Positions 1-6,623 are shown, numbered from the stretch's first letter. The stretch is 7,219 nucleotides of DNA from Rhodoferax sp. OV413 (GCA_945861195.1 CAMATS010000109.1:1-7219); one strand, 5' to 3'. Numbers and translations are program-made. The notes: generated by a model not told the origin, from the sequence alone.

Positions 1-420
1 TACGCCGACGCCCAAAAAGCCCCTGTGGTTGCCATCTGCGCCAAGATGGAGGCCGAGATGGCCGACATGAGCGACGAGGACCGCCAGATGTTCCTCGAAG
101 AGCTGGGCCAGAGCGAGCCCGGCCTGAACCGGCTGATACGCTCGGCCTACAAGTTGCTGGGCTTGCAGACCTACTTCACCGCCGGCGTGAAGGAAGTGCG
201 CGCCTGGACCATTCATGTCGGCGACACCGGGCCGCAGGCCGCCGGTGTGATCCACACCGACTTCGAAAAAGGCTACATCCGCGCCCAGACCATCGCCTTC
301 GACGACTTCATCACCTTCAAGGGCGAACAAGGCGCCAAGGACGCGGGCAAGATGCGCGCTGAGGGAAAGGACTATGTCGTCAAAGATGGCGACGTGATGA
401 ACTTTCTGTTCAGTTCCTGA
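1..420 (+). CDS. ychF: Ribosome-binding ATPase YchF, C-terminal part (5' end outside window)
   Basis: This is the last 139 codons of YchF, an Obg-family P-loop protein that hydrolyses ATP, associates with ribosomes in the cytoplasm and is linked to oxidative-stress responses. The frame is open from base 1, so the gene begins upstream; the Met/Val codons near base 25 are internal. The visible part holds the end of the helical region followed by the TGS domain. Nearly invariant family stretches can be read: EPGLNRLIR, LQTYFTAGVKEVRAWT, HTDFEKGYIRAQTI, FKGEQGAKDAGKMRAEGKDY and the C-terminal KDGDVMNFLF. The G-domain motifs (P-loop, NxxE) lie outside the window. The full protein is usually about 363 residues. 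It ends normally at TGA. The next gene starts 34 bp downstream on the same strand, so co-transcription is possible. The identification is near certain. Confidence 0.97.
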   Translation, partial: YADAQKAPVVAICAKMEAEMADMSDEDRQMFLEELGQSEPGLNRLIRSAYKLLGLQTYFTAGVKEVRAWTIHVGDTGPQAAGVIHTDFEKGYIRAQTIAFDDFITFKGEQGAKDAGKMRAEGKDYVVKDGDVMNFLFSS

Positions 421-454
421 GCCTGGTGGCCACTGCCGGCTCGTCCGCCCTGCC

Positions 455-1156
455 ATGAACCCACTGCAAACCGAGCTTCAGCGCCTGTACTTGGCGCCAG
501 AAGGCCTGGTACGTGCCCTGGTGCTGGAGCTGGCCCGGCCGGCCGACTGGGGCCTGCTGTCCCCGGTGTGGCGCGGGCTGCAGACCGACCTGGCCTTGCC
601 GGCACCCGCCGTCATGGTCTCGGGGGTGGACGGCTACCAACTGTGGCTATCACTTGCCGAGCCGGTGCCCCTGGCTGAGGCGGCAGCGTTTTTGGAGGCA
701 CTGCGGCGGCATTACCTTGCCGAGGTGGCGCCGCAACGCATCCGCCTCACGCCCGCGCTGGCAGCACCTGCGTCACAGCCCGCGCTGCCGGTACCCAGCC
801 AGCAACTGGCCACCGGCTACTGGTCGGCTTTTGTGGCGCCCGACCTGGCCCCCATCTTTGCCGACGAACCCTGGCTGGACCAGCCCCCCAGCCCCGAGGC
901 CCAGGCCAGCGTGCTGGCGGGGCTGCAGTCCATCAAAGCCGCTGCCTTTGCGGCCGCGCTGGCCCGTTTGAGGTCAGTCGCACCGACGAAGCGGCCATTT
1001 GAGCCGCCAGGCGATGTGCCAAGCTGCGCGCCAGTGGCCATGAGAGAGCAGCTGGCGCCCAAGGCCTTTTTACTGGCAGTGGTGCAGGACCCGGCGGTGG
1101 CGCTGGGCCTGCGGATTGAGGCGGCCAAGGCGCTGCTGCCGTATGTTGAGGGTTAG
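455..1156 (+). CDS. Unrecognised 233-residue Ala/Pro/Leu-rich protein, probably cytoplasmic
   Basis: I do not recognise this protein with confidence. It starts at ATG 455, 34 bp after ychF, with no evident Shine-Dalgarno sequence. It has no signal peptide or membrane segment. Residues 1-100 look like a folded alpha/beta domain, with a hydrophobic strand and turn VMVSGVDGYQLWLSLAEPVP (about 53-72) followed by an amphipathic helix and RIRLTP. Residues 101-118 form an Ala/Pro-rich linker. A second block, about 120-173, contains WSAFVAPDLAPIFADEPWLD and a helix. A polar linker follows, then a C-terminal helical segment (about 195-233) with DPAVALGLRIEAAKALLPYV. That last segment resembles a short helical repeat seen in some phage small-terminase-like proteins, but this is a weak memory-based resemblance. 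The SGxDGYQLW turn is faintly like primase-type folds, also weak. The coding bias and full-length reading frame make a real gene likely; the function is unknown. Confidence 0.8.
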   Translation: MNPLQTELQRLYLAPEGLVRALVLELARPADWGLLSPVWRGLQTDLALPAPAVMVSGVDGYQLWLSLAEPVPLAEAAAFLEALRRHYLAEVAPQRIRLTPALAAPASQPALPVPSQQLATGYWSAFVAPDLAPIFADEPWLDQPPSPEAQASVLAGLQSIKAAAFAAALARLRSVAPTKRPFEPPGDVPSCAPVAMREQLAPKAFLLAVVQDPAVALGLRIEAAKALLPYVEG

Positions 1157-1251
1157 CCGGCAGGCCGGATGTTCTTGGCCGAATCATCGGCGGAGCGGCC
1201 CAGCCCTCACCCTGTCGCTGGCCCTTGGTGCGCTGGACTGTCGATGAGCCG

Positions 1252-2292
1252 ATGAATCGAGATATCGTTTACGCCCTTGGCGCTGCGGCCCTGTTCGGGG
1301 CAAGCACGCCATTGGCCAAGTGGCTGGCCGGTGAGATACCGCCCGTGTTGCTGGCTGGGCTGTTGTACCTGGGCAGCGGCTTGGGGTTGACGCTGACACG
1401 GCTTGTGCGCGATGGCGGTTTCAAGGCCTCAGGACTGGCAAAAAATGACTGGCCCTGGTTGTTGGGGGCGATATTTTTTGGCGGTGTGCTGGGGCCGGTG
1501 GCGCTGATGTACGGGTTGATAGCCAGCAGCGCGGCCACCGCATCGCTCTTGTTGAACCTTGAGGCAGTGCTGACCGCCCTGATGGCGTGGCTTGTGTTCA
1601 AAGAGAACGCTGACAGGCGCATAGTTTGGGGGATGTTGGCCATCGTGGCCGGTGGGCTGGCATTGGGCTGGCAAGCCGATGCGGGTTCGCCGTCCAGTGC
1701 GAGGGGCGCTGCACTCGTGGCACTGGCCTGCTTGTGCTGGGCCATTGACAACAACCTCACGCGCAAAGTGTCCGCGTCGGATGCACTCTTTGTGGCGGGT
1801 ACCAAGGGTCTGATGGCGGGCGCCGTCAACACGGCGCTGGCCCTGGGCATGGGCGCCGCATTGCCCAATATGCCAATCTTGGGTGCCACCTTGGTGGCGG
1901 GCCTTTTGGGTTACGGCATCAGTCTGGTGCTGTTTGTCCTGGCCTTGCGTGGCCTGGGCGCGGCTCGCACCGGGGCCTACTTTTCAACCGCGCCTTTCAT
2001 TGGCGCCGCAGTGGCTGTGGTGGTTTTTTCAGAAGCCACGTCCCTAGGGTTTTGGATCGCCGCCGCCTTGATGGCTGTGGGCGTGTGGCTGCACCTGACC
2101 GAAAACCATTGGCATGAACATGTCCACGAGGAGATGGAGCATGAGCACGAACACAGCCATGATGAACACCATCAGCATGAGCATGAACCAGGCTGGCGCG
2201 GCCCAGGCCGTCACAGCCACCGGCACAAACACGCTGCAATGACCCATAGCCACCCGCACTACCCGGACATTCACCACAGGCACGTTCACTGA
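1252..2292 (+). CDS. EamA/DMT-family transporter with histidine-rich C-terminal tail
   Basis: This is an inner-membrane transporter of the drug/metabolite transporter superfamily. About ten hydrophobic segments are visible in residues 5-282. They fall into two EamA-like halves (about 5-140 and 152-282), starting with the typical ALGAAALFGASTPLAKWL. The second half contains LGAARTGAYFSTAPFIGAA, characteristic of the family just before the last two helices. I chose ATG 1252 (346 residues) over an in-frame TTG at 1225, because it begins right at the first membrane segment as family members do; neither start has a strong ribosome binding site. After the last helix, residues 284-346 form a tail with 23 histidines in 63 residues. 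If the usual ten-helix topology holds, the tail is cytoplasmic. The substrate is unknown: most EamA proteins move small organic metabolites, but the tail suggests a metal link (inference). The gene stands alone and converges with the following minus-strand gene. Confidence 0.92.
   Translation: MNRDIVYALGAAALFGASTPLAKWLAGEIPPVLLAGLLYLGSGLGLTLTRLVRDGGFKASGLAKNDWPWLLGAIFFGGVLGPVALMYGLIASSAATASLLLNLEAVLTALMAWLVFKENADRRIVWGMLAIVAGGLALGWQADAGSPSSARGAALVALACLCWAIDNNLTRKVSASDALFVAGTKGLMAGAVNTALALGMGAALPNMPILGATLVAGLLGYGISLVLFVLALRGLGAARTGAYFSTAPFIGAAVAVVVFSEATSLGFWIAAALMAVGVWLHLTENHWHEHVHEEMEHEHEHSHDEHHQHEHEPGWRGPGRHSHRHKHAAMTHSHPHYPDIHHRHVH
2101..2289 (+). repeat. Segment encoding the His-rich tail (23 His in 63 residues)
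   Basis: Within the transporter gene, the last 63 sense codons encode mainly His-X alternations: HWHEHVHEEMEHEHEHSHDE, HHQHEHEP, then after a Gly/Arg spacer RHSHRHKH, and finally HSHPHYPDIHHRHVH. At DNA level this gives an imperfect run of CATGA(A/G)CA-type units between about 2110 and 2190. Such tails are known in metal-handling proteins (nickel and zinc chaperones, cation-diffusion transporters), where they bind or buffer Zn, Ni, Co or Cu. The first half is mixed His/Glu/Asp (acidic) and the second is His/Arg/Lys (basic), so two functional sub-blocks are possible. Confidence 0.9.
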
Positions 2293-2357
2293 ATCCACCA
2301 GCGCACGATTGACCCATCCTCAGGGCCATTGGTCGTTCCCATGGCGGGCCTGCGCTC

Positions 2358-2837
2358 TCAGCCTGTCACCGCCGATGGAAATACCCACAGCAGTGCGGCC
2401 GTCAACAGAACATAGCGCAAAAACTTGCCCACTGCCATGTACAGAATGCAGGGCCAGAAGGGCAGGCGCAGCCAGCCGGCCACGGCGCACAGCGGGTCAC
2501 CCACCAGGGGTAACCAGGCCAGCAGACAGGCCCGCGGTCCGATCTGTTCTAGCCAGCGCAAGGCCCGAACATGGCTCGGCAAGCGGTATTTATCGGCCAC
2601 CTTGTGCGAGGCCCAGCCCATGGCCCAGCTCACCGCGCCACCCAAGGTGTTGCCGCCTGTGGCGACCAGCATGGTGGGCCAAAACAGCTCTGGATTGAGC
2701 TTGACCAAGCCAAACACGACCGGCTCTGAGCCCATGGGCAGCAGCGTGGCAGAGATGAAGGACACCACAGCAACGGCACTCAAGCCATACTTCGGCAGGG
2801 CCAGCAAAGCCAGCAGTTGGTCAATCCATACGTCCAT
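2358..2837 (-). CDS. yqaA: YqaA family inner-membrane protein (DedA/SNARE-associated superfamily)
   Basis: This is a 159-residue integral membrane protein close in pattern to E. coli YqaA (142 residues), which belongs to the DedA/SNARE-associated (VTT) superfamily. Family stretches are visible: FISATLLPMGSEPVVF (about 27-42), a GNTLGGAVSWAMG turn (about 61-73), and WLPLVGDPLCAVAGWLRLPF followed by GKFLRYVLLTAALLW near the C-terminus. There are about four hydrophobic segments separated by a polar loop carrying a basic helix (HKVADKYRLPSHVRALRWL). DedA relatives are implicated in lipid-carrier flipping and membrane homeostasis; for YqaA itself the function is not established. The start at ATG (2837 on the minus strand) matches the family's N-terminus. 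It is convergent with the EamA gene (65 bp between stops, no clear terminator) and divergent from dusB. Confidence 0.9.
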   Translation of the reverse strand: MDVWIDQLLALLALPKYGLSAVAVVSFISATLLPMGSEPVVFGLVKLNPELFWPTMLVATGGNTLGGAVSWAMGWASHKVADKYRLPSHVRALRWLEQIGPRACLLAWLPLVGDPLCAVAGWLRLPFWPCILYMAVGKFLRYVLLTAALLWVFPSAVTG

Positions 2838-2846
2838 GAAGCCTCG

Positions 2847-2852
2847 AGTATA
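2847..2852 (-). promoter_or_regulatory. Possible -10 element for yqaA
   Basis: On the minus strand the hexamer TATACT (one mismatch from TATAAT) lies 9 nt before the yqaA start codon. No good -35 hexamer sits 16-18 bp upstream, and the distance would leave a very short leader. This is a weak call based on the hexamer alone. Confidence 0.22.
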
Positions 2853-2909
2853 GGCAGGCGTTTTTCGGTTGCTGTTGGCGCTATTTCAGTTGCTGGGATT
2901 TTGCGCGGC

Positions 2910-2915
2910 TAGAAT
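2910..2915 (+). promoter_or_regulatory. Possible -10 element for the dusB-fis cluster
   Basis: TAGAAT (one mismatch from TATAAT) lies in the 142-bp divergent region, 64 nt before the dusB ATG. The matching -35 region (CAGTTG at 2887-2892, spacer 17) is poor. An activator or a different promoter is possible. In enterobacteria the dusB-fis promoter is strongly growth-regulated, but no GC-rich discriminator or Fis sites can be claimed here from inspection. Confidence 0.3.
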
Positions 2916-2979
2916 TTGTCCACACCTCGGTTCTTCTCAACACCCCGCTCCCTCCTGTATCAGTCTTGCACCCGATCCA

Positions 2980-4029
2980 ATGAAGCTTGGCCAATTCGTA
3001 CTGCCCAATCGGTTTTTTGTTGCACCCATGGCGGGCGTGACAGATCGGCCCTTTCGCAAGCTGTGTCGCCAACTCGGCGCCGCTTACGCAGTCAGTGAAA
3101 TGGTGACCTCCAGACCCGACCTGTGGGCTACGCTCAAGACTTCGCGCCGGCTTAACCACGAGGGTGAGCCGGGTCCGATTGCGGTGCAGATTGCGGGTAC
3201 CGAGCCAGCCATGATGGCTGATGCAGCGCGCTACAACATCGACCGCGGCGCCCAGATCATTGACATCAACATGGGGTGTCCCGCCAAGAAGGTATGCAAC
3301 ACCTGGGCCGGCTCGGCACTGATGCAAGATGAGCCGCTGGCCCTGGCCATTGTTGAGGCGGTGGTCGCTGCCTGCGCACCCCACGGCGTGCCGGTCACCC
3401 TGAAGATGCGCACAGGCTGGTGCCAGGCGCACAAAAATGCGGTGCGCTTGGCCCTCGCCGCTGAGCGGGCTGGCGTGCAGATGATCGCAGTGCATGGCCG
3501 CACCCGCGAGCAGGGCTATGGTGGCTTGGCTGAGTTTGACACGGTGGCCGCGGTAAAGGCCGCAGTTCGGGTGCCAGTGGTTGCCAACGGCGATATCGAT
3601 AGCCCGCACAAAGCCCGGGCGGTGTTGGCAGCGACCGGAGCCGACGCCATCATGCTGGGCCGGGCAGCGCAGGGAAGGCCCTGGATTTTTCGGGAAATTG
3701 CCCACTTCATGGCCACCGGCACACTGCTGGCGCCGCCCTTGGTGGCCGAAGTGCGACATCTGCTGCGCGAGCATCTGCATGATCACTACACGCTGTACGG
3801 CGATTATTTGGGGGTGCGCACTGCACGCAAGCATATAGGCTGGTACCTCAAGGGCCTGCCCGGTGCGGAAGATTTTCGTCGCCACTTGAACCTGATAGAC
3901 GACTGCCAGCGGCAGGTGCTGGCTGTGAGCGACTACCTTGATCACATCAACCAAGGCATGGACCGATTGCCAGCGGTAACGAGCAGCGTGCTGGCCCAGC
4001 GTGAGCAGCCACTGGAGATGGCCCAATGA
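2980..4029 (+). CDS. dusB: tRNA-dihydrouridine synthase DusB
   Basis: This FMN-dependent enzyme reduces specific uridines in the D-loop of tRNA, using NADPH; it acts in the cytoplasm. It has a TIM-barrel N-terminal domain and a helical C-terminal domain. Motifs: FFVAPMAGVTDRPFR (about 12-26, FMN binding), AVQIAG (68-73), DINMGCPAKKV (95-105) with Cys100 at the position of the E. coli DusB proton-donor Cys100, the FMN-contacting Lys142 in TLKMRTGW, HGRTREQGY, VVANGDI, and MLGRAAQGRPWIFREI. I chose ATG 2980 (349 residues) because its product MKLGQFVLPNRF aligns with the E. coli start MRIGQYQLRNRL; an in-frame upstream TTG at 2869 would add an unrelated 37 residues. The C-terminus is about 28 residues longer than in E. 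coli (321). Its stop overlaps the fis start (ATGA), indicating translational coupling and one operon. Confidence 0.97.
   Translation: MKLGQFVLPNRFFVAPMAGVTDRPFRKLCRQLGAAYAVSEMVTSRPDLWATLKTSRRLNHEGEPGPIAVQIAGTEPAMMADAARYNIDRGAQIIDINMGCPAKKVCNTWAGSALMQDEPLALAIVEAVVAACAPHGVPVTLKMRTGWCQAHKNAVRLALAAERAGVQMIAVHGRTREQGYGGLAEFDTVAAVKAAVRVPVVANGDIDSPHKARAVLAATGADAIMLGRAAQGRPWIFREIAHFMATGTLLAPPLVAEVRHLLREHLHDHYTLYGDYLGVRTARKHIGWYLKGLPGAEDFRRHLNLIDDCQRQVLAVSDYLDHINQGMDRLPAVTSSVLAQREQPLEMAQ
4014..4017 (+). promoter_or_regulatory. Ribosome binding site for fis inside dusB
   Basis: GGAG lies 8 nt before the fis ATG at 4026, within the last codons of dusB. This good Shine-Dalgarno match supports the chosen fis start and independent or coupled reinitiation at the ATGA overlap. 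Confidence 0.6.
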
Positions 4030-4262
4030 GCAAGAAATTGATCGAAGATTGCGTGCGCAGCAGCATGGAGGCTTACCTGCGAGATTTGCAGGGTGCCGAG
4101 CCTGATCGCATGTACGACATGCTGCTCAACGCCATGGAAAAACCCCTGCTTGAGACGGTGCTTCGGCACACTGACAACAACCAGTCGCGTGCCGCTCAGT
4201 GGCTGGGTTTGAACCGCAACACGCTGCGCAAAAAATTGCTGGAACACAAACTCGTCGAGTAG
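4026..4262 (+). CDS. fis: Fis family nucleoid-associated DNA-binding protein (short form)
   Basis: This is a homodimeric DNA-bending nucleoid protein and global transcription regulator. Its 78 residues cover the Fis core: a dimerisation helix region containing YDMLLNAMEKPLLETVL (about 29-45), then the C-terminal helix-turn-helix NQSRAAQWLGLNRNTLRKKL (about 52-71), which matches E. coli [20 protein letters not shown] almost position by position. E. coli Fis has 98 residues. The missing portion is the N-terminal arm that contacts DNA invertases in Hin/Gin recombination, so this protein is predicted to bind and bend DNA but not to stimulate invertases that way. Short Fis forms of this size are usual in betaproteobacteria. 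The gene overlaps dusB by 4 bp, and purH follows after 56 bp. The identification is secure; a role in regulating its own operon is likely by analogy only. Confidence 0.95.
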   Translation: MSKKLIEDCVRSSMEAYLRDLQGAEPDRMYDMLLNAMEKPLLETVLRHTDNNQSRAAQWLGLNRNTLRKKLLEHKLVE

Positions 4263-4318
4263 CCGTTTGAGCCGCTCGCCAAGCCGCTACCTCCGCCCCC
4301 ATTGAGCTCTTGCCTGTG

Positions 4319-5899
4319 ATGAACGCACTGCTGTCTGTATCCGACAAAACCGGCATTGTTGCTTTCGCGCAGGGGCTGCACGCCCTTGGCGTTCGCCTGA
4401 TCTCCACTGGTGGTACGGCCAAGTTACTGGCGCAAGAGGGCCTGCCGGTCACGGAGGTGGCCGAGTTGACCGGTTTTCCTGAAATGCTCGACGGACGGGT
4501 CAAAACACTGCACCCAGGTGTGCACGGCGGCCTGCTGGCTCGGCGCGACTTGCCGGCCCACATGGCCGCTCTGGCCGCCCATGGGATCGAGAAGATCGAC
4601 CTGTTGGTGGTAAACCTCTACCCGTTTGAGGCCACGGTGGCGCGGGCTGATTGCACGCTCGAAGAAGCGATCGAGAACATTGACATCGGCGGCCCGGCCA
4701 TGGTTCGCAGCGCTGCCAAAAACTGGAAAGATGTGACCGTGTTGACCGATCCCGCGCAGTACCCGGCGGTGCTGGCCGAGTTGCAGGCGGCGGCCAGCCC
4801 GTCTGCTTCCACCCGGTTTGCGCTGGCGGTGGCGGCCTTCAACCGCATCAGCCAGTACGACGGCGCCATTAGCGATTACTTGTCTGTCCAGGCCCTGCCA
4901 GGGGCCGGCGAGCCGCCGCAGCAGTTTTCAGGCCAGTACAACGGCCGATTCGTCAAACTCCAAGATTTGCGCTACGGCGAAAATCCGCACCAGCAAGCGG
5001 CGCTTTACCGTGATTTGAACCCAGCACCGGGCTCCTTGGTGACGGCGCGACAGTTGCAAGGAAAGGCACTGTCCTACAACAATATCGCCGATGCGGACGC
5101 GGCTTGGGAATGCGTCAAAGGTTTTTCAACACCGGCCTGTGTCATCGTCAAGCATGCCAACCCCTGCGGCGTCGCACTGGGTGCGGATGCGCTGAGCGCT
5201 TACAAACGCGCCTGGCAAACTGACCCCAGCTCGGCCTTTGGCGGCATCATTGCGCTCAACTGCACACTGGATGAGGCTGCCGCGCTGGAGATCTCCAAGC
5301 AATTTGTCGAAGTGCTGATGGCGCCGGCTTACACCGCGCAAGCGCTGGCACTGTTTCAGGCCAAGCCCAATGTGCGCTTGCTTGAGATTGCCCTGCCCCC
5401 GGGGGGCGAGAGTGCCTGGTTGCAGGGCCGTCATGCGCTGGACCTCAAGCGCATTGGTTCTGGTCTGCTCATACAGACCGCTGATCACCACCCACTCAGC
5501 CCGGCTGATTTGAGGCCTGTCACCCGGCGCCAACCGACACCCGATCAGATGCAGGATCTGTTGTTTGCCTGGAGCGTGGCGAAATTTGTAAAAAGCAATG
5601 CGATTGTTTTTTGCCAGGCCGGTATGACCTTGGCTGTGGGCGCCGGGCAAATGAGCCGGCTTGACTCAGCACGCATTGCCGTGATCAAGGCCGGGCACTC
5701 TGGTTTAAGCCTGCAGGGCAGTGTGGTGGCAAGCGATGCATTCTTCCCTTTTCGCGACGGCCTTGATGCCGTGGTCGCGGCCGGCGCAAGCTGCGTGGTT
5801 CAGCCCGGTGGCAGCCTGCGCGATGACGAGTTGATTGCAGCTGCTGATGAGCAGGGTGTGGCCATGGTTTTCACTGGTGTGCGCCATTTTCGGCACTGA
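4319..5899 (+). CDS. purH: Bifunctional AICAR formyltransferase/IMP cyclohydrolase PurH
   Basis: PurH catalyses the last two steps of de novo purine synthesis in the cytoplasm. It formylates AICAR with 10-formyltetrahydrofolate, then closes the ring to IMP. The N-terminal MGS-like cyclohydrolase domain (about 1-195) shows LLSVSDKTGI, STGGTAKLL (29-37), DGRVKTLHPGVHGGLL with Lys62, VVNLYPF (97-103) and ENIDIGGPAMVRSAAKN (119-135). The transformylase domain (about 200-526) shows LRYGENPHQQAALY, LSYNNIADADAAWECV, VKHANPCG (277-284, with the catalytic Lys-His pair), DPSSAFGGI, KSNAIV, GAGQMSRLDSARIA, ASDAFFPFRDGLD, QPGGSLRDDE and the usual C-terminal end TGVRHFRH. ATG 4319 gives 526 residues (E. 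coli 529). An in-frame GTG (4316) and TTG (4310) just upstream are possible alternatives; no start has a strong ribosome binding site. It lies 56 bp after fis and is probably co-transcribed with it. Confidence 0.98.
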   Translation: MNALLSVSDKTGIVAFAQGLHALGVRLISTGGTAKLLAQEGLPVTEVAELTGFPEMLDGRVKTLHPGVHGGLLARRDLPAHMAALAAHGIEKIDLLVVNLYPFEATVARADCTLEEAIENIDIGGPAMVRSAAKNWKDVTVLTDPAQYPAVLAELQAAASPSASTRFALAVAAFNRISQYDGAISDYLSVQALPGAGEPPQQFSGQYNGRFVKLQDLRYGENPHQQAALYRDLNPAPGSLVTARQLQGKALSYNNIADADAAWECVKGFSTPACVIVKHANPCGVALGADALSAYKRAWQTDPSSAFGGIIALNCTLDEAAALEISKQFVEVLMAPAYTAQALALFQAKPNVRLLEIALPPGGESAWLQGRHALDLKRIGSGLLIQTADHHPLSPADLRPVTRRQPTPDQMQDLLFAWSVAKFVKSNAIVFCQAGMTLAVGAGQMSRLDSARIAVIKAGHSGLSLQGSVVASDAFFPFRDGLDAVVAAGASCVVQPGGSLRDDELIAAADEQGVAMVFTGVRHFRH

Positions 5900-5902
5900 G
5901 GC

Positions 5903-5933
5903 TCAGCCCGCGCCAGCGCTCTGCTTGGGCTGA
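5903..5933. terminator. Possible bidirectional terminator hairpin between convergent genes
   Basis: TCAGCCC (5903-5909) and GGGCTGA (5927-5933) form a perfect 7-bp inverted repeat with a 17-nt spacer. It lies in the 60-bp gap between the purH stop and the stop of the opposing gene. It begins 3 nt after the purH stop, where a terminator is expected. No T-tract follows on either strand, so a classic intrinsic terminator is not demonstrated; it may only stabilise 3' ends or act with Rho. Confidence 0.35.
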
Positions 5934-5959
5934 CAAGCGCTCCCCAGGCGGCTACCGAG

Positions 5960-6616
5960 TCAGCGCCAGTGGCCGTGGCGGCTGCCACCGTGGTGGCCTA
6001 ACTCAAGGTTAAAGACCAGGGGCGGCGCATCGTAGTAACGAATATGCGGGTGGGGACGGGTCACGATGCGGGCTGGGCGCGCGTAAACCACTTCTTCAAA
6101 TGTGGTGCTGGACTGCACATAGCTGACTGTCGGTGCCGGTGCCAGCGGTGCTGCGCTGATCGGGCTGACTTGCAACTTGATAAAAGGCCCCGGGTCGCTG
6201 GGCATTGAGACGTTGTACTGCTTGCCGTTGAACTCGTAGACCACGTTGTAACTGATGACGCGGTTTTCGTAAAAGGTCTGGGTGTTGCAGCTTTGCACAT
6301 TTTGCACCTGGGCTGGCGCTGCGCCCTCTACCCGGTCGCCCAGGATGGCGCCGCCCACCAAGCCCAGCATGGTAGCTATCACGCGGCCGGTTCCGTCGCC
6401 AATATTGTTGCCAATGGCGCCCCCGGCAATCGCACCCATGGCAGCACCTGCGCCAGATTTTGCGCCCGGTGTGGTCACCTGCTGGGTGGTACACACCTGC
6501 CGCGGCATGCTGACCTGCTGTATCACAGGTGTGCTGCTGATCACGCGGCCGACCTCCTGGGCGGTGCACAGTCCGGTGGCCAAAGCCAGCAACAGGGGGA
6601 GGGTGATTTCTTTCAT
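5960..6616 (-). CDS. Exported glycine-zipper protein, 17-kDa surface antigen-like
   Basis: This is a 218-residue envelope protein. The N-terminus MKEITLPLLLALATGLCTAQ is a signal peptide, with a likely signal peptidase I cut near CTA/QEV. Cys17 is not in a good lipobox because Leu precedes it, so a lipoprotein is less likely. Residues 51-98 form a glycine zipper (GAGAAMGAIAGGAIGNNIG, then LGLVGGAILGDR) of the Rick_17kDa/2TM type. After it comes the conserved block YNVVYEFNGKQYNVSMPSDPG (about 123-143), typical of proteobacterial members. The C-terminal 75 residues are Pro-rich, then His/Arg/Tyr-rich, ending GHHGGSRHGHWR. Mature Cys42 and Cys110 could form a disulfide. ATG 6616 was chosen over an in-frame TTG at 6643 because it starts at the signal peptide and has AGGA 7 nt upstream. 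It is convergent with purH and co-directional with hemL upstream. Related proteins act in envelope integrity; the exact function is unknown. Confidence 0.88.
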   Translation of the reverse strand: MKEITLPLLLALATGLCTAQEVGRVISSTPVIQQVSMPRQVCTTQQVTTPGAKSGAGAAMGAIAGGAIGNNIGDGTGRVIATMLGLVGGAILGDRVEGAAPAQVQNVQSCNTQTFYENRVISYNVVYEFNGKQYNVSMPSDPGPFIKLQVSPISAAPLAPAPTVSYVQSSTTFEEVVYARPARIVTRPHPHIRYYDAPPLVFNLELGHHGGSRHGHWR

Positions 6617-6623
6617 GGCAATT

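Noticed and set aside
1178..1191. GCCGA-ATCA-TCGGC hairpin as a terminator after the unrecognised gene
   Set aside because: It has only a 5-bp stem with no T-tract, in GC-rich sequence where such dyads arise by chance.
1225..1251. TTG start adding 9 residues to the EamA protein
   Set aside because: ATG 1252 starts at the first membrane helix as in family members, and the extra residues are polar with no ribosome binding site.
1269..1889. A 206-residue minus-strand frame inside the EamA gene
   Set aside because: The plus-strand frame encodes a coherent ten-helix transporter, and the antisense frame has no start signal or family features.
2425..2853. Plus-strand open frames opposite yqaA
   Set aside because: The minus-strand product matches YqaA motifs clearly; the plus-strand translations are low-complexity shadows.
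2869..2979. N-terminal extension of DusB from a TTG codon
   Set aside because: The added 37 residues do not resemble DusB, overlap the presumed promoter region, and ATG 2980 aligns with the E. coli start.
2881..4026. A 381-residue open frame on the minus strand across almost all of dusB
   Set aside because: It is a shadow of dusB, whose plus-strand product matches DusB end to end. The antisense product shows no recognisable family pattern, and long antisense frames are common in GC-rich coding DNA.
6599..6616. Lipoprotein signal in the glycine-zipper protein (LATGLC)
   Set aside because: The residue before Cys is Leu rather than Gly, Ala or Ser, so the lipobox is not met; a signal peptidase I site is more likely.
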